DNA of 64,000 bases from Halosimplex aquaticum (GCF_028747785.1 NZ_CP118158.1:992001-1056000), one strand, 5' to 3'. Positions 7,641-16,807 are shown, numbered from the stretch's first letter. Notes: a model not told the origin generated them from the sequence alone. Numbers and translations: made by a program.

Positions 7641-9320
7641 TCAGTCCCCGACGTCGACGGCGGTGACCTTCCCGACGCCCTTCGACTGGCCCTCGCGGAA
7701 GACGAACCGCTGGCCCTCCTCGACCATATAGGGGCGGAACTTGAAACGGACGCGCGCCGTCCCGGAGTCGCCGGGGAGGAGACGCCCCTCGTCGGGGTAG
7801 AAGGCGGCCGCCTCGCTGACGGTTTCGAGGTGGACGACCGGTTCGTACCCTTCGCCGATGCGGGTCGGGTGGTTGAGGACCATCACCTCGGCCTCGAACT
7901 CGCGGACGGGATCGGGGTCGGCATCGCGGGGGAGTAAGACCATCCCGCGCTCGACGTCGGCCTCGCGGACCCCCTTGAGGGCGATGCCGACGATGCGGCC
8001 CGCCTGGGCCTGGTCGACGCGGTGGTAGTGCATCTCGATGGAGCGGACCTCGACCTCGCGGAAGCTCCCGTCCTGCATCGGCCCGAGGAGGAGTTCGTCG
8101 CCGGCTTCGACCTGCCCCGAGCGGATGGTGCCGGAGGCGACGGCGCCGACGCCGGTGACCTTGTACGACCGGTCGACGTACATCGTGAACTCGTCGTCCT
8201 CGGGGCCGGCGGTCTTGGGCAGACGTTCGAGGATCTCGTCGAGGTCGTCCATCCCCTCCATCGTGACGGCGCTGGTGGCGAGCACGGGGACGACGGTGTC
8301 GTCGATCTCCTCGACGGCGGCGGCGACGCCGTGGCGGTCGACCGACAGCGGCGTCTTCCCCACTTCGCGGAGCTGGCGCTCGACCTCGCGTTCGACCTCG
8401 TCGAGGCGCTCCTCGCTCACGATGTCGGCCTTCGTGATGACGACCATCGTCGGCAGGTCGGTCGCCAGGAGGATGCCCAGGTGCTCGCGCGTCGTCTTGG
8501 TGGGGCCGTCGTCGGCGGCCACGGCGAGCATGCCGTAGTCGAGCTTCTGGCCGACGAGGCCGCGGATCGTCGTGCGCAGCCACGGCTCGTGGCCGACGGT
8601 GTCGACGAACGAGACGAGCCGGTCGGCCTCCTCGACGACCCGCGCCCGGTCGGACTTGCGATCGGGGTTGTCCATCCGGACCGGGCCGTCGTCGTCGAAG
8701 CCGTAGACGCCGTAGGAGAGGTCCGCCGAGAGGCCGCGCTCGACCTCGTGGGGCTGGACGTCCAGATACGAGCGCGTGCCGCCCTCGCCGTCGTCGGGCT
8801 GGCCGGTCACGAGCGAGCCGACGAGCGTGGACTTGCCGTGGTCGACGTGGCCGGCCGTCCCGACGACGATGTGTTCGTCGTCTTCGAGGACGGCGCCCTC
8901 GCGGATGATGGCGACGCCGACGATGCCCTGTTCGGGCGCGTCAGGGTCGGAGCGGGCCGCGCTCTCGGAGCGGGCGCCGCTGTCTTTCAGCTTCGCGTTG
9001 CCCGCGGCGTCGACGCCCCACGTCTCGACGTTCTCGATGTGGGCGTCGGCTTCCTCGGCCAGCAGGCTCAGCACGTCCATCGACTCGGTGAACTCGTCGG
9101 GCGCGATGCCGGCGATGCCGCCGTCGTCGGTCACGCCGACGACGTAGGTCGCCTCGCCGTCGCCGGAGAGGACGCGGTGGCGAAGCTGGGCCGCGAGGCT
9201 CTCTCGACGGCCGTCGGCGAGGTGGAGGTCTTTGGTGAGCCGCTCTTTGAACTCGACGCTGCCGCCCTCGCGCTCACCGCGCTCGATGGCGCGTTCGAGG
9301 ACGGCCCGGTCGGGGCTCAT
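7641..9320 (-). CDS. GTPBP1-like translational GTPase family protein
   Basis: A 559-residue GTP-binding protein. The N-terminal 140 residues form an alpha/beta domain found in archaeal and eukaryotic GTPBP1/2-type proteins. The G domain follows: G1 GHVDHGKST (157-165), G3 DTVGHE (240-245), G4 TKAD (near 298). After it come EF-Tu-like beta-barrels (VDRSYKVTGVGAVASGTIRS) and a C-terminal barrel. The ATG at 9320 is chosen because the 19 upstream in-frame codons are Arg/Leu-rich and unlike the family. Probable role: RNA- or ribosome-linked GTPase; the archaeal role is not established. Confidence 0.85.
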   Translation of the reverse strand: MSPDRAVLERAIERGEREGGSVEFKERLTKDLHLADGRRESLAAQLRHRVLSGDGEATYVVGVTDDGGIAGIAPDEFTESMDVLSLLAEEADAHIENVETWGVDAAGNAKLKDSGARSESAARSDPDAPEQGIVGVAIIREGAVLEDDEHIVVGTAGHVDHGKSTLVGSLVTGQPDDGEGGTRSYLDVQPHEVERGLSADLSYGVYGFDDDGPVRMDNPDRKSDRARVVEEADRLVSFVDTVGHEPWLRTTIRGLVGQKLDYGMLAVAADDGPTKTTREHLGILLATDLPTMVVITKADIVSEERLDEVEREVERQLREVGKTPLSVDRHGVAAAVEEIDDTVVPVLATSAVTMEGMDDLDEILERLPKTAGPEDDEFTMYVDRSYKVTGVGAVASGTIRSGQVEAGDELLLGPMQDGSFREVEVRSIEMHYHRVDQAQAGRIVGIALKGVREADVERGMVLLPRDADPDPVREFEAEVMVLNHPTRIGEGYEPVVHLETVSEAAAFYPDEGRLLPGDSGTARVRFKFRPYMVEEGQRFVFREGQSKGVGKVTAVDVGD

Positions 9321-9497
9321 GAGGGTCGGTAACGGGGGACGGTACAAAAGCCTTCTCCGGGTTCGGCCCCGATTCACGTCCGTAGCACTCCCGAGCGCTC
9401 TGTATCTGTCCGGAGTGCTCGTGAGCGTTCCTCCGGCCCCGGAGCGACCGGAGAATCCGCCCAGCCCGGCCTCGGGCCCCGCGCCGCGGTCTCCGAG

Positions 9498-10172
9498 TCA
9501 CCCCCGAATGCGCTCGACTGCGTCGAGGAACCCTTCGCCGTACTCGCCGTCGACCACGACATCGGCCGTCTCGCGGGCCGGTTCGTCGGCGTTCGCGACC
9601 GCGTAGGATCGCCCCGCGACCTCGAACGTCGACACGTCGTTGATGGAGTCGCCGACCGCGGCGAACTCGCCGGGGTCGCGGTCGAGTCGTTCCGCCACGG
9701 CTTCGAGCGCTCGCCCCTTGCTCACGTCCGGCGATTTGACGTGGTAGGCGAAGCCCGTGTCGACGACTTCGAGGCCGTGGTCGGCGGCGATCCGCTGGAG
9801 CGGTTCCAGCGGCGCCTCGCGGCTGACGGCCACCTCCGTCTCGCGCCAGCGGTTGACCAGGTCGTGGCCGCCCCACCCGAGTTCGTGGCCGGCGGCGAGG
9901 TACTCGTCGACGACCCGCTGGGCGGCCTCGCGGTCGCCGACGAACAGCAGGTCGTCGGTCGCGTGGACGAACGCGACGCCGCCGTTCTCGGCGACGACCG
10001 TCCGCTCGATGCCGGCGAACTCGCAGAGCGCGACCGGGTACGGCAGCGCCTTCCCGGTGGCGACGACGACCGGCGCGTCCCACTCGCGCAACACGGTGAG
10101 CACGGGCGGGTAGACGGCGCGGTTCTCGTCGGTCAGCGTCCCGTCGATGTCGACGGCGAGTGGCGGAGTCAC
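9498..10172 (-). CDS. pgp: Phosphoglycolate phosphatase, archaeal HAD-IIB type
   Basis: A 224-residue cytoplasmic phosphatase. HAD motif I is VDIDGTLTDE near the N-terminus; the catalytic lysine is in KSPDVSKG; motif IV is GDSINDVSTF. The length fits the archaeal phosphoglycolate phosphatase family (EC 3.1.3.18), which hydrolyses 2-phosphoglycolate; sucrose-phosphatase-like relatives share the fold. The GTG at 10172 (VTPPLAVDIDGT) is preferred because the upstream in-frame extension is Arg-rich and antisense to the promoter area of the esterase gene. Confidence 0.82.
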   Translation of the reverse strand: MTPPLAVDIDGTLTDENRAVYPPVLTVLREWDAPVVVATGKALPYPVALCEFAGIERTVVAENGGVAFVHATDDLLFVGDREAAQRVVDEYLAAGHELGWGGHDLVNRWRETEVAVSREAPLEPLQRIAADHGLEVVDTGFAYHVKSPDVSKGRALEAVAERLDRDPGEFAAVGDSINDVSTFEVAGRSYAVANADEPARETADVVVDGEYGEGFLDAVERIRG

Positions 10173-10279
10173 TGTGTGATCGCTCGGTCGGACCGCGCCA
10201 AACGTTTTCGGTCGCCTCCGGCCCCGCACCCTCGATAGCACCGACGCGCATTTGGTGCCCCTCCACGACCGCTACTCCG

Positions 10280-10960
10280 ATGTCGTCCGAGTCGCCCACC
10301 GTCCACCTGATCGGGGATTCGACCATGGCCGAGAAGGGAGCGAGCGAACGCCCCCAGACCGGCTGGGGAACGCCGTTCGCCGAGTACGTCGACGAGTCGG
10401 TGACGGTGAAAAACCACGCCTGCAACGGGCGCAGCACCCGCACGTTCCGGGAACTGGGCCACTGGGAACCGGCCGTGGAGGCGTTGGCCGAGAACCACTA
10501 CGTGTTCGTCCAGTTCGGCCACAACGACGAGTCGTCGAAGCCGCGGGCCACGACCGAGGTGGAGTTCACGGCCCACCTCGAACGGTACGTCGAGGAGACG
10601 CGGGAACGCGGAGCGGAGCCCGTTCTCCTCACCCCGATCACGCGTCGGCAGTTCGACGGGGAGGGCGAGCCGAAAGAGACCCATCCGTACTCGCCGCTGG
10701 TGCGAGACGTCGCCCGGCAGCGTGATGTTCCGCTGATCGACGCGGACGAGCGGAGTCGCGCGCTCCTGCGCGAGATGGGGCCCGAGGCGTCGAAGTCGCT
10801 GTTCCTCCACCTGTCGCCGGACGAACACGCCAACTACCCCGACGGCGTGACCGACGACACCCACTTCAGCAGAGCGGGGGCGCGCCGGATGGCCGAACTG
10901 GTCCTCGACGGGCTCGAAGCGCTGGACCACGAGCTGGCCGCGCACATCGTTCGGGACTGA
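10280..10960 (+). CDS. SGNH hydrolase, rhamnogalacturonan acetylesterase-like
   Basis: A 226-residue protein with all SGNH blocks: GDSTM (nucleophile Ser14), CNGRSTRTF (Gly of block II), FGHNDESSKP (Asn of block III) and DDTHFSRAG (catalytic Asp and His of block V). This order and the spacing match rhamnogalacturonan acetylesterase (RGAE, CE12-like), which removes acetyl groups from pectic or other acetylated polysaccharides. No signal peptide is seen, so the substrate would be taken up first, or the real role is another ester. The ATG at 10280 gives the best family start. Confidence 0.85.
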   Translation: MSSESPTVHLIGDSTMAEKGASERPQTGWGTPFAEYVDESVTVKNHACNGRSTRTFRELGHWEPAVEALAENHYVFVQFGHNDESSKPRATTEVEFTAHLERYVEETRERGAEPVLLTPITRRQFDGEGEPKETHPYSPLVRDVARQRDVPLIDADERSRALLREMGPEASKSLFLHLSPDEHANYPDGVTDDTHFSRAGARRMAELVLDGLEALDHELAAHIVRD

Positions 10961-10983
10961 ACGGACGCGCGTCGCGGGGAGTT

Positions 10984-11559
10984 CTAATCGTCGGTCAGCC
11001 GCTCGTAGGCGGCGTTGACTTCCTTGAAGCGCTCCTCGTCGCCGCTCGCCGCGTCGGGGTGGACCTCCTTGACCTTCTCGCGGTAGGCCGCCTTCACCGC
11101 GTCGTCGTCGGCGCCGGGCTCCAGGTCGAGCGTGTCGTACGCCTCCGCCGCGGTCGGGCCACCGCGCTGTGCGGCGGCCGCGGCGCGCTGGCGACGCTGC
11201 TGGCCCGCTCGGCGGCCGCGCGCCCGCCGACCGCCTCGCTGTTCCCGGCGCGCTCGCTGCCCTCCAGCAGCGCGGGCGCGCCGCCGCGCGTCCTCGTCGC
11301 GCGGCGGTTCCCAGTCCTCTCTGGGGCCCGCGCCGAAGCCGCCGCGGTCGGTCCCGGGCTCGGCCCGCTGCTCGACGCCGCGATAGAGCCGCTGGGCGAA
11401 CCGCCCGGACGCGTGGTACCACATGAAGTACGCGACCGCGCCGAACAGGGCCGCGACGGCGAAGAACCCGACGTTCGCGGTGATCCCGAAGACCGCGAAC
11501 AGGAGCGCCGTGGCCGCGAAGACGACCGCGAGTCCGGAGACGAGACGAGGCCCGTACAC
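10984..11559 (-). CDS. Membrane-anchored J-domain protein
   Basis: A protein of about 191 residues with two N-terminal membrane helices (LVSGLAVVFAATALLFAVFG and VGFFAVAALFGAVAYFMWY), a long Arg/Ala/Gln-rich linker, and a C-terminal J domain (AYDTLDLEPGADDDAVKAAY, then the essential HPD in EVHPDA). J domains stimulate DnaK ATPase, so it could recruit Hsp70 to the membrane. A GTG start at 11559 is chosen because a TTTAGG box lies about 25-30 nt upstream; an ATG at 11667 would add 36 uncharacteristic residues. The linker is basic, which is unusual for a haloarchaeon. Confidence 0.8.
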   Translation of the reverse strand: MYGPRLVSGLAVVFAATALLFAVFGITANVGFFAVAALFGAVAYFMWYHASGRFAQRLYRGVEQRAEPGTDRGGFGAGPREDWEPPRDEDARRRARAAGGQRARREQRGGRRARGRRAGQQRRQRAAAAAQRGGPTAAEAYDTLDLEPGADDDAVKAAYREKVKEVHPDAASGDEERFKEVNAAYERLTDD

Positions 11560-11635
11560 GAACGTGGCTTCGTGGCGGACCCCCCTAAACGTCTCGGAGG
11601 TGCATCGCCTTTCCGGCGGCTGACCCCGCGGTCGC

Positions 11636-13003
11636 TCACCGCAGCGCGTAGAGTCGCCCGTCCGCACCGCCGACCGCGGCGACCGCTCCGCCGGCTGTTA
11701 GGTCCGTGAGTTCGGTGCCGTTCTCGAAGCTCCACAGTCCGTCGCCGCTCGCGGCGTCGACGGCGAACTTGTACTGATTCCTGACCTCGGCGTCGTGGTA
11801 CGCATCGAGGTACAGCCGGCCACCGGCGCGAGCGGCGGGGAAGACACCCCCCTGCGGCGGGTGGGGCGACCACGTCCACAGCTGTTCACCATCGTCACGA
11901 GTGTACGCCCGAAGTTCGTCGCCGCCGGCGTAGAGGCGGTCGTCAGTCAGGCTTGCGGGGGTGAGGGCGCCAGGGGAGTCGACCGTCCAGTCGGCCGTTC
12001 CCGTTTCGGGATCGACCGCGGCCGTGCGGGCGCCGCCAGCGTAGAGACCGTCGCCGTCCGCGACCGTCCAGGTGACTGCCCACTCATCGAACCGCCAGCG
12101 CTCTTCGCCCGAGGCCGCGTCCACGCCGACGAGGACGCTGAAGGGCTCGCTGTCACGCGACGTCTCGGCGTAGACGACCGTGTCGGCGACGACGGCGAGC
12201 GTCCCGTATGCGTCGTCGGGGATCTCGCGCTTCCAGCGCCTGGACCCGTCCGCTCGCCCGAACGAGAACACCCGACGGGCCGACGAGACCACCACGGCGT
12301 CGTCGGTGAGTGTGGCGTCGCGCGGCTGGGTGATGGTCGCCGACCACTGTTCGCCGCCGTCTTCCAGCGAAACGGCGTACAGCGTCTCCTCGCCCCCTCC
12401 GACCTGGTCGTCGGCGGTCGCGACGTATATGGTACTGCCGTCGACGGCGAGGAGTTCTAACCACCACGAGGTCGGGCCGAACGTCCACCGCTCGTCCGCG
12501 GACCCGGCGTCCATCGCGACCACGGTCTGTCCGGATCCGAGTTCGTTCGACCCGGTGAGTGCGAGGAGCGTCCCGTCGGCGAGCGCGAGGTCCTGGACTG
12601 GCTCCGAGACGTCGCGAGTCCAGCCGTCGCCGCTCTCCGCGTCGTGGGCGCGCACCGCCCCGCCGGCCGATCCCGCGTAGACGACGCCGTCCCCGACGAC
12701 TGGCCGGGTGTCGAGCGCGTCGCCGTACGAGCGCGACCAGCGGACTGCCGGCGACCCATCGGTCGGCGGTGCCGTGGTCGCGTCGCTGTCGGTGTCTGTC
12801 GGCTCCTCTGGCGAGGCGGTCGCCGTGGGCGACGACGCGGCGGTGGTCGGCGGCGGCGTCGCGGTCGGAGAGTCGCTCGGAGCGGGCGATTCCGCGGGGG
12901 ACCCAGTATCGACGCCGCCGTCGTCACCGTTGCCGATGCAGCCGGCGGCACCGACGGCCGCGCCGAGAGCGGCGAGCAGTCGTCTGCGGGAGGGCTCGAC
13001 CAT
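11636..13003 (-). CDS. PQQ-like beta-propeller Tat lipoprotein
   Basis: A 455-residue exported protein. The N-terminus SRRRLLAALGAAVGAAGC combines a twin-arginine motif with a lipobox cysteine, followed by a Ser/Thr/Pro-rich stalk. The rest consists of repeated WD/PQQ-like blades (examples: VYAGSAGGAVRAHDAESGD, YAVSLEDGGEQWSATI, AVDPETGTADWTVDSPG). Proteins of this BamB-like type scaffold complexes at the cell surface; enzymatic activity is not implied. The start at 13003 is set by the signal peptide; the longer frame lacks sense. It is a single gene. Confidence 0.88.
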   Translation of the reverse strand: MVEPSRRRLLAALGAAVGAAGCIGNGDDGGVDTGSPAESPAPSDSPTATPPPTTAASSPTATASPEEPTDTDSDATTAPPTDGSPAVRWSRSYGDALDTRPVVGDGVVYAGSAGGAVRAHDAESGDGWTRDVSEPVQDLALADGTLLALTGSNELGSGQTVVAMDAGSADERWTFGPTSWWLELLAVDGSTIYVATADDQVGGGEETLYAVSLEDGGEQWSATITQPRDATLTDDAVVVSSARRVFSFGRADGSRRWKREIPDDAYGTLAVVADTVVYAETSRDSEPFSVLVGVDAASGEERWRFDEWAVTWTVADGDGLYAGGARTAAVDPETGTADWTVDSPGALTPASLTDDRLYAGGDELRAYTRDDGEQLWTWSPHPPQGGVFPAARAGGRLYLDAYHDAEVRNQYKFAVDAASGDGLWSFENGTELTDLTAGGAVAAVGGADGRLYALR

Positions 13004-13090
13004 ACTCGCGGGCTCTCCCACGCCGGGCAAAGGTCTTGTGCCGAGTGATCGCCACCCAACCCCTAAATCCGTCGAGCGACAACCTCCCTT

Positions 13091-13303
13091 ATGAGCGTCT
13101 CCGGGCTCTGTGAGGTCTGCCAGCAGCCCGCGGTAGACCACACCTGTGACCGCTGCGGGAACCTGGTCTGTGACCGCCACTTCGACGCCGAACTCGGCGT
13201 CTGCAGCGAGTGCGTCGCGGAGATCCGCGGCGGCGACCCCTCCGACCCGACGGGTACGTCCGACGACGACATGCCCGACGGCGTCGACACCTACGAGTAC
13301 TGA
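13091..13303 (+). CDS. Small HIT-type zinc-finger protein
   Basis: A 70-residue protein with regularly spaced metal ligands: CEVCQQP, CDRCGNLVC, DRHFDAELGVC and SECV, i.e. seven Cys plus His in about 40 residues, as in zf-HIT or RING-like cross-brace fingers. The tail is acidic and ends in DTYEY. A CCTAAATCC box about 25 nt upstream suggests leaderless transcription. Family members are conserved in haloarchaea but have no assigned role. The metal-binding part is clear; partners are unknown. Confidence 0.8.
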   Translation: MSVSGLCEVCQQPAVDHTCDRCGNLVCDRHFDAELGVCSECVAEIRGGDPSDPTGTSDDDMPDGVDTYEY

Positions 13304-13351
13304 CCGGGGAATACGGGGCCACGAAGAGACGGGAAGGAAAACGAGCCGCCG

Positions 13352-14161
13352 CTACCGGTACTGATTCAGTCGCTTCTTCAGTCGCTTCGCGGCCTGGCCG
13401 GCGGCGTCGGCGAACGCCTCGCCCTGGTTCTCGCCGGCGAAGATGATCCCCCGCGATGAGTTGACGAGGCCGACGCCCTCGGCGAGACCGTGTTCGACGG
13501 CCGCTTCGGCGTCGCCGCCCTGCGCGCCGACGCCGGGGACGAGAAACGGGATGTCGGGGACGATCTCACGTACTTCTTCGAGTTCGTCGGGCGCCGTCGC
13601 GCCGACGACGAGGCCGACGTTGTCGTTGCGGTTCCACAGGTCCGCCAGCGCGGCGACGCGCTCGTAGAGCGGTTCGCCCGATTCGAGTTCGAGGTCCTGC
13701 AGGTCGGCGCCGCCCTGGTTGGACGTCCGGCAGAGCACGAACACGCCCTTGTCCTCCCGGGAGAGGAACGGCTCCAGCGAGTCCCGGCCGAGATAGGGGT
13801 TGACGGTGATGGCGTCGACGTTCATGCCGTCGTCGTCGAGGAGATCCGCGTACTGGCGGGCGGTGTTGCCGATGTCGGCCCGTTTGGCGTCTAGCAGGAC
13901 GGGCACGTCCTTGCCGTGGGCGTAGGCGACGGTCTCCCGGAGCGCCTTCCAGCCGTCAGGGTCCTCGTAGAAGGCCGCGTTGGGCTTGAACGCGGCGGCG
14001 TGTTCGTGTGTCGCGTCGATGATCCGGCGGTTGAACGCCCAGCGGGGCAGGTCGTACTCCGCCAGGTGGTCGGGGATCCGTGCGGGGTCCGGGTCGAGTC
14101 CGACCGAGACCACGCTGTCGGCCGTCGCGATGCGGTCGGCCAGCCGGTCGATGAAGTTCAT
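13352..14161 (-). CDS. pyrF: Orotidine 5'-phosphate decarboxylase
   Basis: A 269-residue enzyme of de novo pyrimidine synthesis that decarboxylates OMP to UMP. The N-terminus VSVGLDPDPARIP carries the substrate-binding Asp, the catalytic Lys-Asp signature is LLDAKRADIGNTA, and the phosphate loop is near VPGVGAQGGD and NSSRGIIFA. The length and the HEHAAAFKPNAAFYE block place it in the longer type 2 (PyrF/MTAP-like) group common in haloarchaea. It is transcribed alone, convergent with the zinc-finger gene. Confidence 0.95.
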   Translation of the reverse strand: MNFIDRLADRIATADSVVSVGLDPDPARIPDHLAEYDLPRWAFNRRIIDATHEHAAAFKPNAAFYEDPDGWKALRETVAYAHGKDVPVLLDAKRADIGNTARQYADLLDDDGMNVDAITVNPYLGRDSLEPFLSREDKGVFVLCRTSNQGGADLQDLELESGEPLYERVAALADLWNRNDNVGLVVGATAPDELEEVREIVPDIPFLVPGVGAQGGDAEAAVEHGLAEGVGLVNSSRGIIFAGENQGEAFADAAGQAAKRLKKRLNQYR

Positions 14162-14420
14162 ATCCGTCTCTCGCCGAGTCCGGTAAACAAGGTTCCGACT
14201 CCGGACCGGTGCCCGACGCGCTAATATATTAGCCGCATCCCCTATCGGCGCGCCGGTCCTCCTCTCGAACGATGAATGTGGTCACCAGCGTGCGACCGGT
14301 CCTCGACGCAGGTCTCGATCACGAACAGCGACAAGCAGGGGTACGCGGGTCGAGGCGTCGCTACCGCTGTGGCCCGCGTGATATCAGCGCCCCGAACGAC
14401 GATCCGGAGCGCTGTTCCCG

Positions 14421-14690
14421 GTGACGCGTTTTCGTCGAGAATACCCCCGAGGAGGGCGGTTACGGGCCGATGAACGGAGTGAGAGACAGCTCCGCTCCGC
14501 GGAGATCGTCGCCCGTCTCGAGCGCCAGGAGCAGGAGATAGAACGCCTGCGAAACACGCTCAAAGGCGTCGCGAGAGCGGTTGGCGACCTCTCCGTGAAC
14601 GGCCGCTGTGAGGAATGCGGACTGGCCTATCTGCTGGTCACAGACGGCCGGATCTACTGTCCGAACTGCATGGGCGGGCAAACGCTGTAG
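14421..14690 (+). CDS. Coiled-coil plus zinc-ribbon small protein
   Basis: An 89-residue ORF from a GTG. Residues 25-55 (AEIVARLERQEQEIERLRN) form a short coiled coil, and the C-terminus carries a CxxC...CxxC zinc ribbon (CEECGLAY and YCPNCMGG). The metal-binding end is convincing. The first 20 residues are Arg-rich and may not be translated, so the start is uncertain; no ATG exists in frame. The preceding 250 bp has only a TATATTA box near 14224 and no clear gene. Function unknown. Confidence 0.6.
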   Translation: MTRFRREYPRGGRLRADERSERQLRSAEIVARLERQEQEIERLRNTLKGVARAVGDLSVNGRCEECGLAYLLVTDGRIYCPNCMGGQTL

Positions 14691-14837
14691 GAAGTAGCGA
14701 GGCCGGTCCGAGACCGTGAACCAGCCTGTCTATCTGCCGGTCTGAGAAGTCTCATCGCGGGTCGGCATCGCAGTCGTGACCGATGGGACTCGCGGGTGGC
14801 AATCGGGATTTTTGACGCTGTGCGTCCAACCACCGGC

Positions 14838-15068
14838 ATGGCCTGCCCGTACCTCTCCTATCGCGAGTCCGCCGACGGGGCGTCCTTCGACGAGGCGCGC
14901 GCCTACTGCGGGGCGGCCGAGCGGTTCGTCCAGCCCATGCGCGCGGACGTCTGCAACGACCGGTTCGAACTCGACCACGCCGAGGACTGCGAAATCTACG
15001 CCGAGCACGCGAGCGACGACCCCTCGGTGCCCGACCCGACCGGCGCTCCGGAGGCCGAGGAGTCGTGA
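14838..15068 (+). CDS. Small cysteine-containing conserved protein
   Basis: A 76-residue protein starting [20 protein letters not shown] with four cysteines (CPY, YCGAAE, DVCNDRF, DCEIY) that could bind a metal. The acidic C-terminus overlaps the downstream gene by 4 nt (GTGA), so it is co-translated with the BKACE enzyme. The ATG at 14838 is preferred over an upstream in-frame start because the MACPYL start looks like haloarchaeal homologues as I recall them. Function unknown. Confidence 0.75.
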   Translation: MACPYLSYRESADGASFDEARAYCGAAERFVQPMRADVCNDRFELDHAEDCEIYAEHASDDPSVPDPTGAPEAEES

Positions 15069-15907
15069 CCTACGAACGCTTTCTCGCCGACGAGCCCGTC
15101 GTCGTCACCGCGGCGCTGACCGGCGGCATCCACGGCAAGGAGGCCAACCCGAACCTGCCGGAGACGCCCGAGGAGATCGGGAAGGCCGCGGCGGCGGCCG
15201 AGGACGCGGGCGCCGCCATCGTCCACGTCCACGCCCGAACGGACAACGGGGAGCGCGCCTTCTCGACGGAGCGATTCCAGGAGATAGACGACGCGATCCG
15301 CCGGCACGCCAACGACGTGGTCGTCCAGCACACGACGGGGGCGACGCAGGCGCCCACCGAGAAACGACACCTGTCGCTGCGGACCGACCCGCCGCCGGAG
15401 ATGGCCTCGCTCGACATGGGACCGCTGAACCGCTACGACCGACTCACCAGCGAGAACACGATCGCGACCATCGACGCGCTCTACGACGAGATGGCCGACC
15501 GCGGGATCAAACCCGAACTGGAGGTGTTCAACGACGGCCACCTCAACGAGGTCCACGGCCTGCTCGACCGCCGTGACCTGGCCGACCCGGTCTACGCGAC
15601 GCTCATTTTCGGCCCGGGAACCCTGACGCGGCCCCGTCCCCGTAACTTCCTGAACGCCGTCGACAACCTGCCCGAGGGCGCGCTGTTCAACACGCTCGGG
15701 TTCGGCCGCCACCAGTTGCCGTTCGTGACGATGGGGATCCTCTTCGGCGGCAACGTCCGCGTCGGCCTGGAGGACAACGTGTACTACCGGAAGGGCGAAC
15801 TCGCCGAGAGCAACGCACAGCTAGTCGAGCGAGCCGTCCGCGTCGCCGGCGAACTCGGCCGCGAGGTGGCGACGCCCGACCAGGCCCGGGAGATTCTCGG
15901 CCTGTAG
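15065..15907 (+). CDS. BKACE (3-keto-5-aminohexanoate cleavage) family enzyme
   Basis: A 280-residue TIM-barrel enzyme of the beta-keto acid cleavage family, which condenses a beta-keto acid with acetyl-CoA to give an acyl-CoA and acetoacetate in a metal-dependent reaction. The metal-binding HxH is in [12 protein letters not shown]. Other family blocks are [31 protein letters not shown] and NVRVGLEDN (catalytic region). The founding member degrades lysine; others act on dehydrocarnitine or other beta-keto acids, so the substrate is open. GTG start overlaps the previous stop. Confidence 0.9.
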   Translation: MTYERFLADEPVVVTAALTGGIHGKEANPNLPETPEEIGKAAAAAEDAGAAIVHVHARTDNGERAFSTERFQEIDDAIRRHANDVVVQHTTGATQAPTEKRHLSLRTDPPPEMASLDMGPLNRYDRLTSENTIATIDALYDEMADRGIKPELEVFNDGHLNEVHGLLDRRDLADPVYATLIFGPGTLTRPRPRNFLNAVDNLPEGALFNTLGFGRHQLPFVTMGILFGGNVRVGLEDNVYYRKGELAESNAQLVERAVRVAGELGREVATPDQAREILGL

Positions 15908-16008
15908 TCGCAGCGACGGCGGACGATCCGTCGACCGGTGACACCGGCGTCATCGGGTGACGCCGACGTCGGCGAGAGACTTTGTGGGTCGGTGGCCTAC
16001 AGGAGAGC

Positions 16009-16095
16009 ATGACGAACGCTCGATCCGAACGCCGAGAGGCTGCATCGAAGAGAAACCGATCGCCAACCGCCGGGGCAGTTCCGGAGGTGGCCTGA
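16009..16095 (+). CDS. Possible 28-residue upstream ORF
   Basis: ATG at 16009 is preceded by AGGAG (16001-16005), a good Shine-Dalgarno match, and the ORF (start MTNARSERREAASKRNRSPT) ends in TGA directly abutting the ATG of the carboxylesterase. The peptide is Arg/Ser-rich, unlike normal haloarchaeal proteins, so it may matter as a translated leader or coupling element rather than as a protein. No homologue is known to me. Confidence 0.4.
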   Translation: MTNARSERREAASKRNRSPTAGAVPEVA

Positions 16096-16737
16096 ATGGA
16101 CGGCCCGCACCAGGGACAGCCCCTCGCGACGGACGGGACGCCGCTCGACGAGGCCGACGCCGCACTGGTCCTCGTCCACGGACGCGGCGCGACCGCCGAG
16201 AGCATCCTCCAGATGGGGCGCCAGCTCCATCGCGACGGACTGGCGCTGCTCGCGCCGCAGGCCGACCGCAACACCTGGTATCCCAACTCGTTCCTCCAGC
16301 CGGTCGAGTCGAACGAGCCCGGCCGCTCGTCCGGACTGCAGGCGATCGACGACGCCGTCGAGCGGGCGAACGACCACGGCGTCCCGACCGAGCGGGTGAT
16401 GGTCCTCGGGTTCTCGCAGGGCGCCTGTCTCGGCTCCGAGTACGTCGCGCGCAACCCCCGGCGATACGGCGGCCTCGTCGCCTTCTCCGGCGGACTCATC
16501 GGCGAGACGATCGATCCCGACGAGTTCGAGGGGTCGCTGGACGGAACGCCGGCGTTCCTCGGCTGCAGCGACGTGGACCCGCACATCCCCGAGGAGCGCG
16601 TCCACGTCACGACCGAGGTGCTGGAGAAGCTCGACGCCGACGTCGAGGAGCGGATCTACGAGGGGATGGGCCACGGCGTCAACGACGACGAGATCGAGTA
16701 CGTCGACGGGATGGTCGCGGCCCTCGTCGACGACTGA
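16096..16737 (+). CDS. Phospholipase/carboxylesterase family alpha/beta hydrolase
   Basis: A 213-residue cytoplasmic serine hydrolase of the LysoPLA/YpfH type. The oxyanion region is LVLVHGRGATAES, the nucleophile elbow is GFSQGA, the acid is probably in GCSDVDPHIP and the catalytic His is in GMGHGVN. Family members hydrolyse short acyl esters or lysophospholipids. The Shine-Dalgarno for this ATG is weak, but the short ORF upstream ends immediately before it, so translation may depend on coupling. Confidence 0.88.
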   Translation: MDGPHQGQPLATDGTPLDEADAALVLVHGRGATAESILQMGRQLHRDGLALLAPQADRNTWYPNSFLQPVESNEPGRSSGLQAIDDAVERANDHGVPTERVMVLGFSQGACLGSEYVARNPRRYGGLVAFSGGLIGETIDPDEFEGSLDGTPAFLGCSDVDPHIPEERVHVTTEVLEKLDADVEERIYEGMGHGVNDDEIEYVDGMVAALVDD

Positions 16738-16807
16738 GAACCGCCGCCAGGTCGGCACTACGACGACGGTGTCGTGAGTTTCATTACGGCGAGTGGCAAC
16801 GTCGCTG

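Noticed and set aside
14276..14473. A 65-codon frame in the gap before the zinc-ribbon gene
   Set aside because: No family likeness, overlaps the following gene in another frame, and codon use is random.
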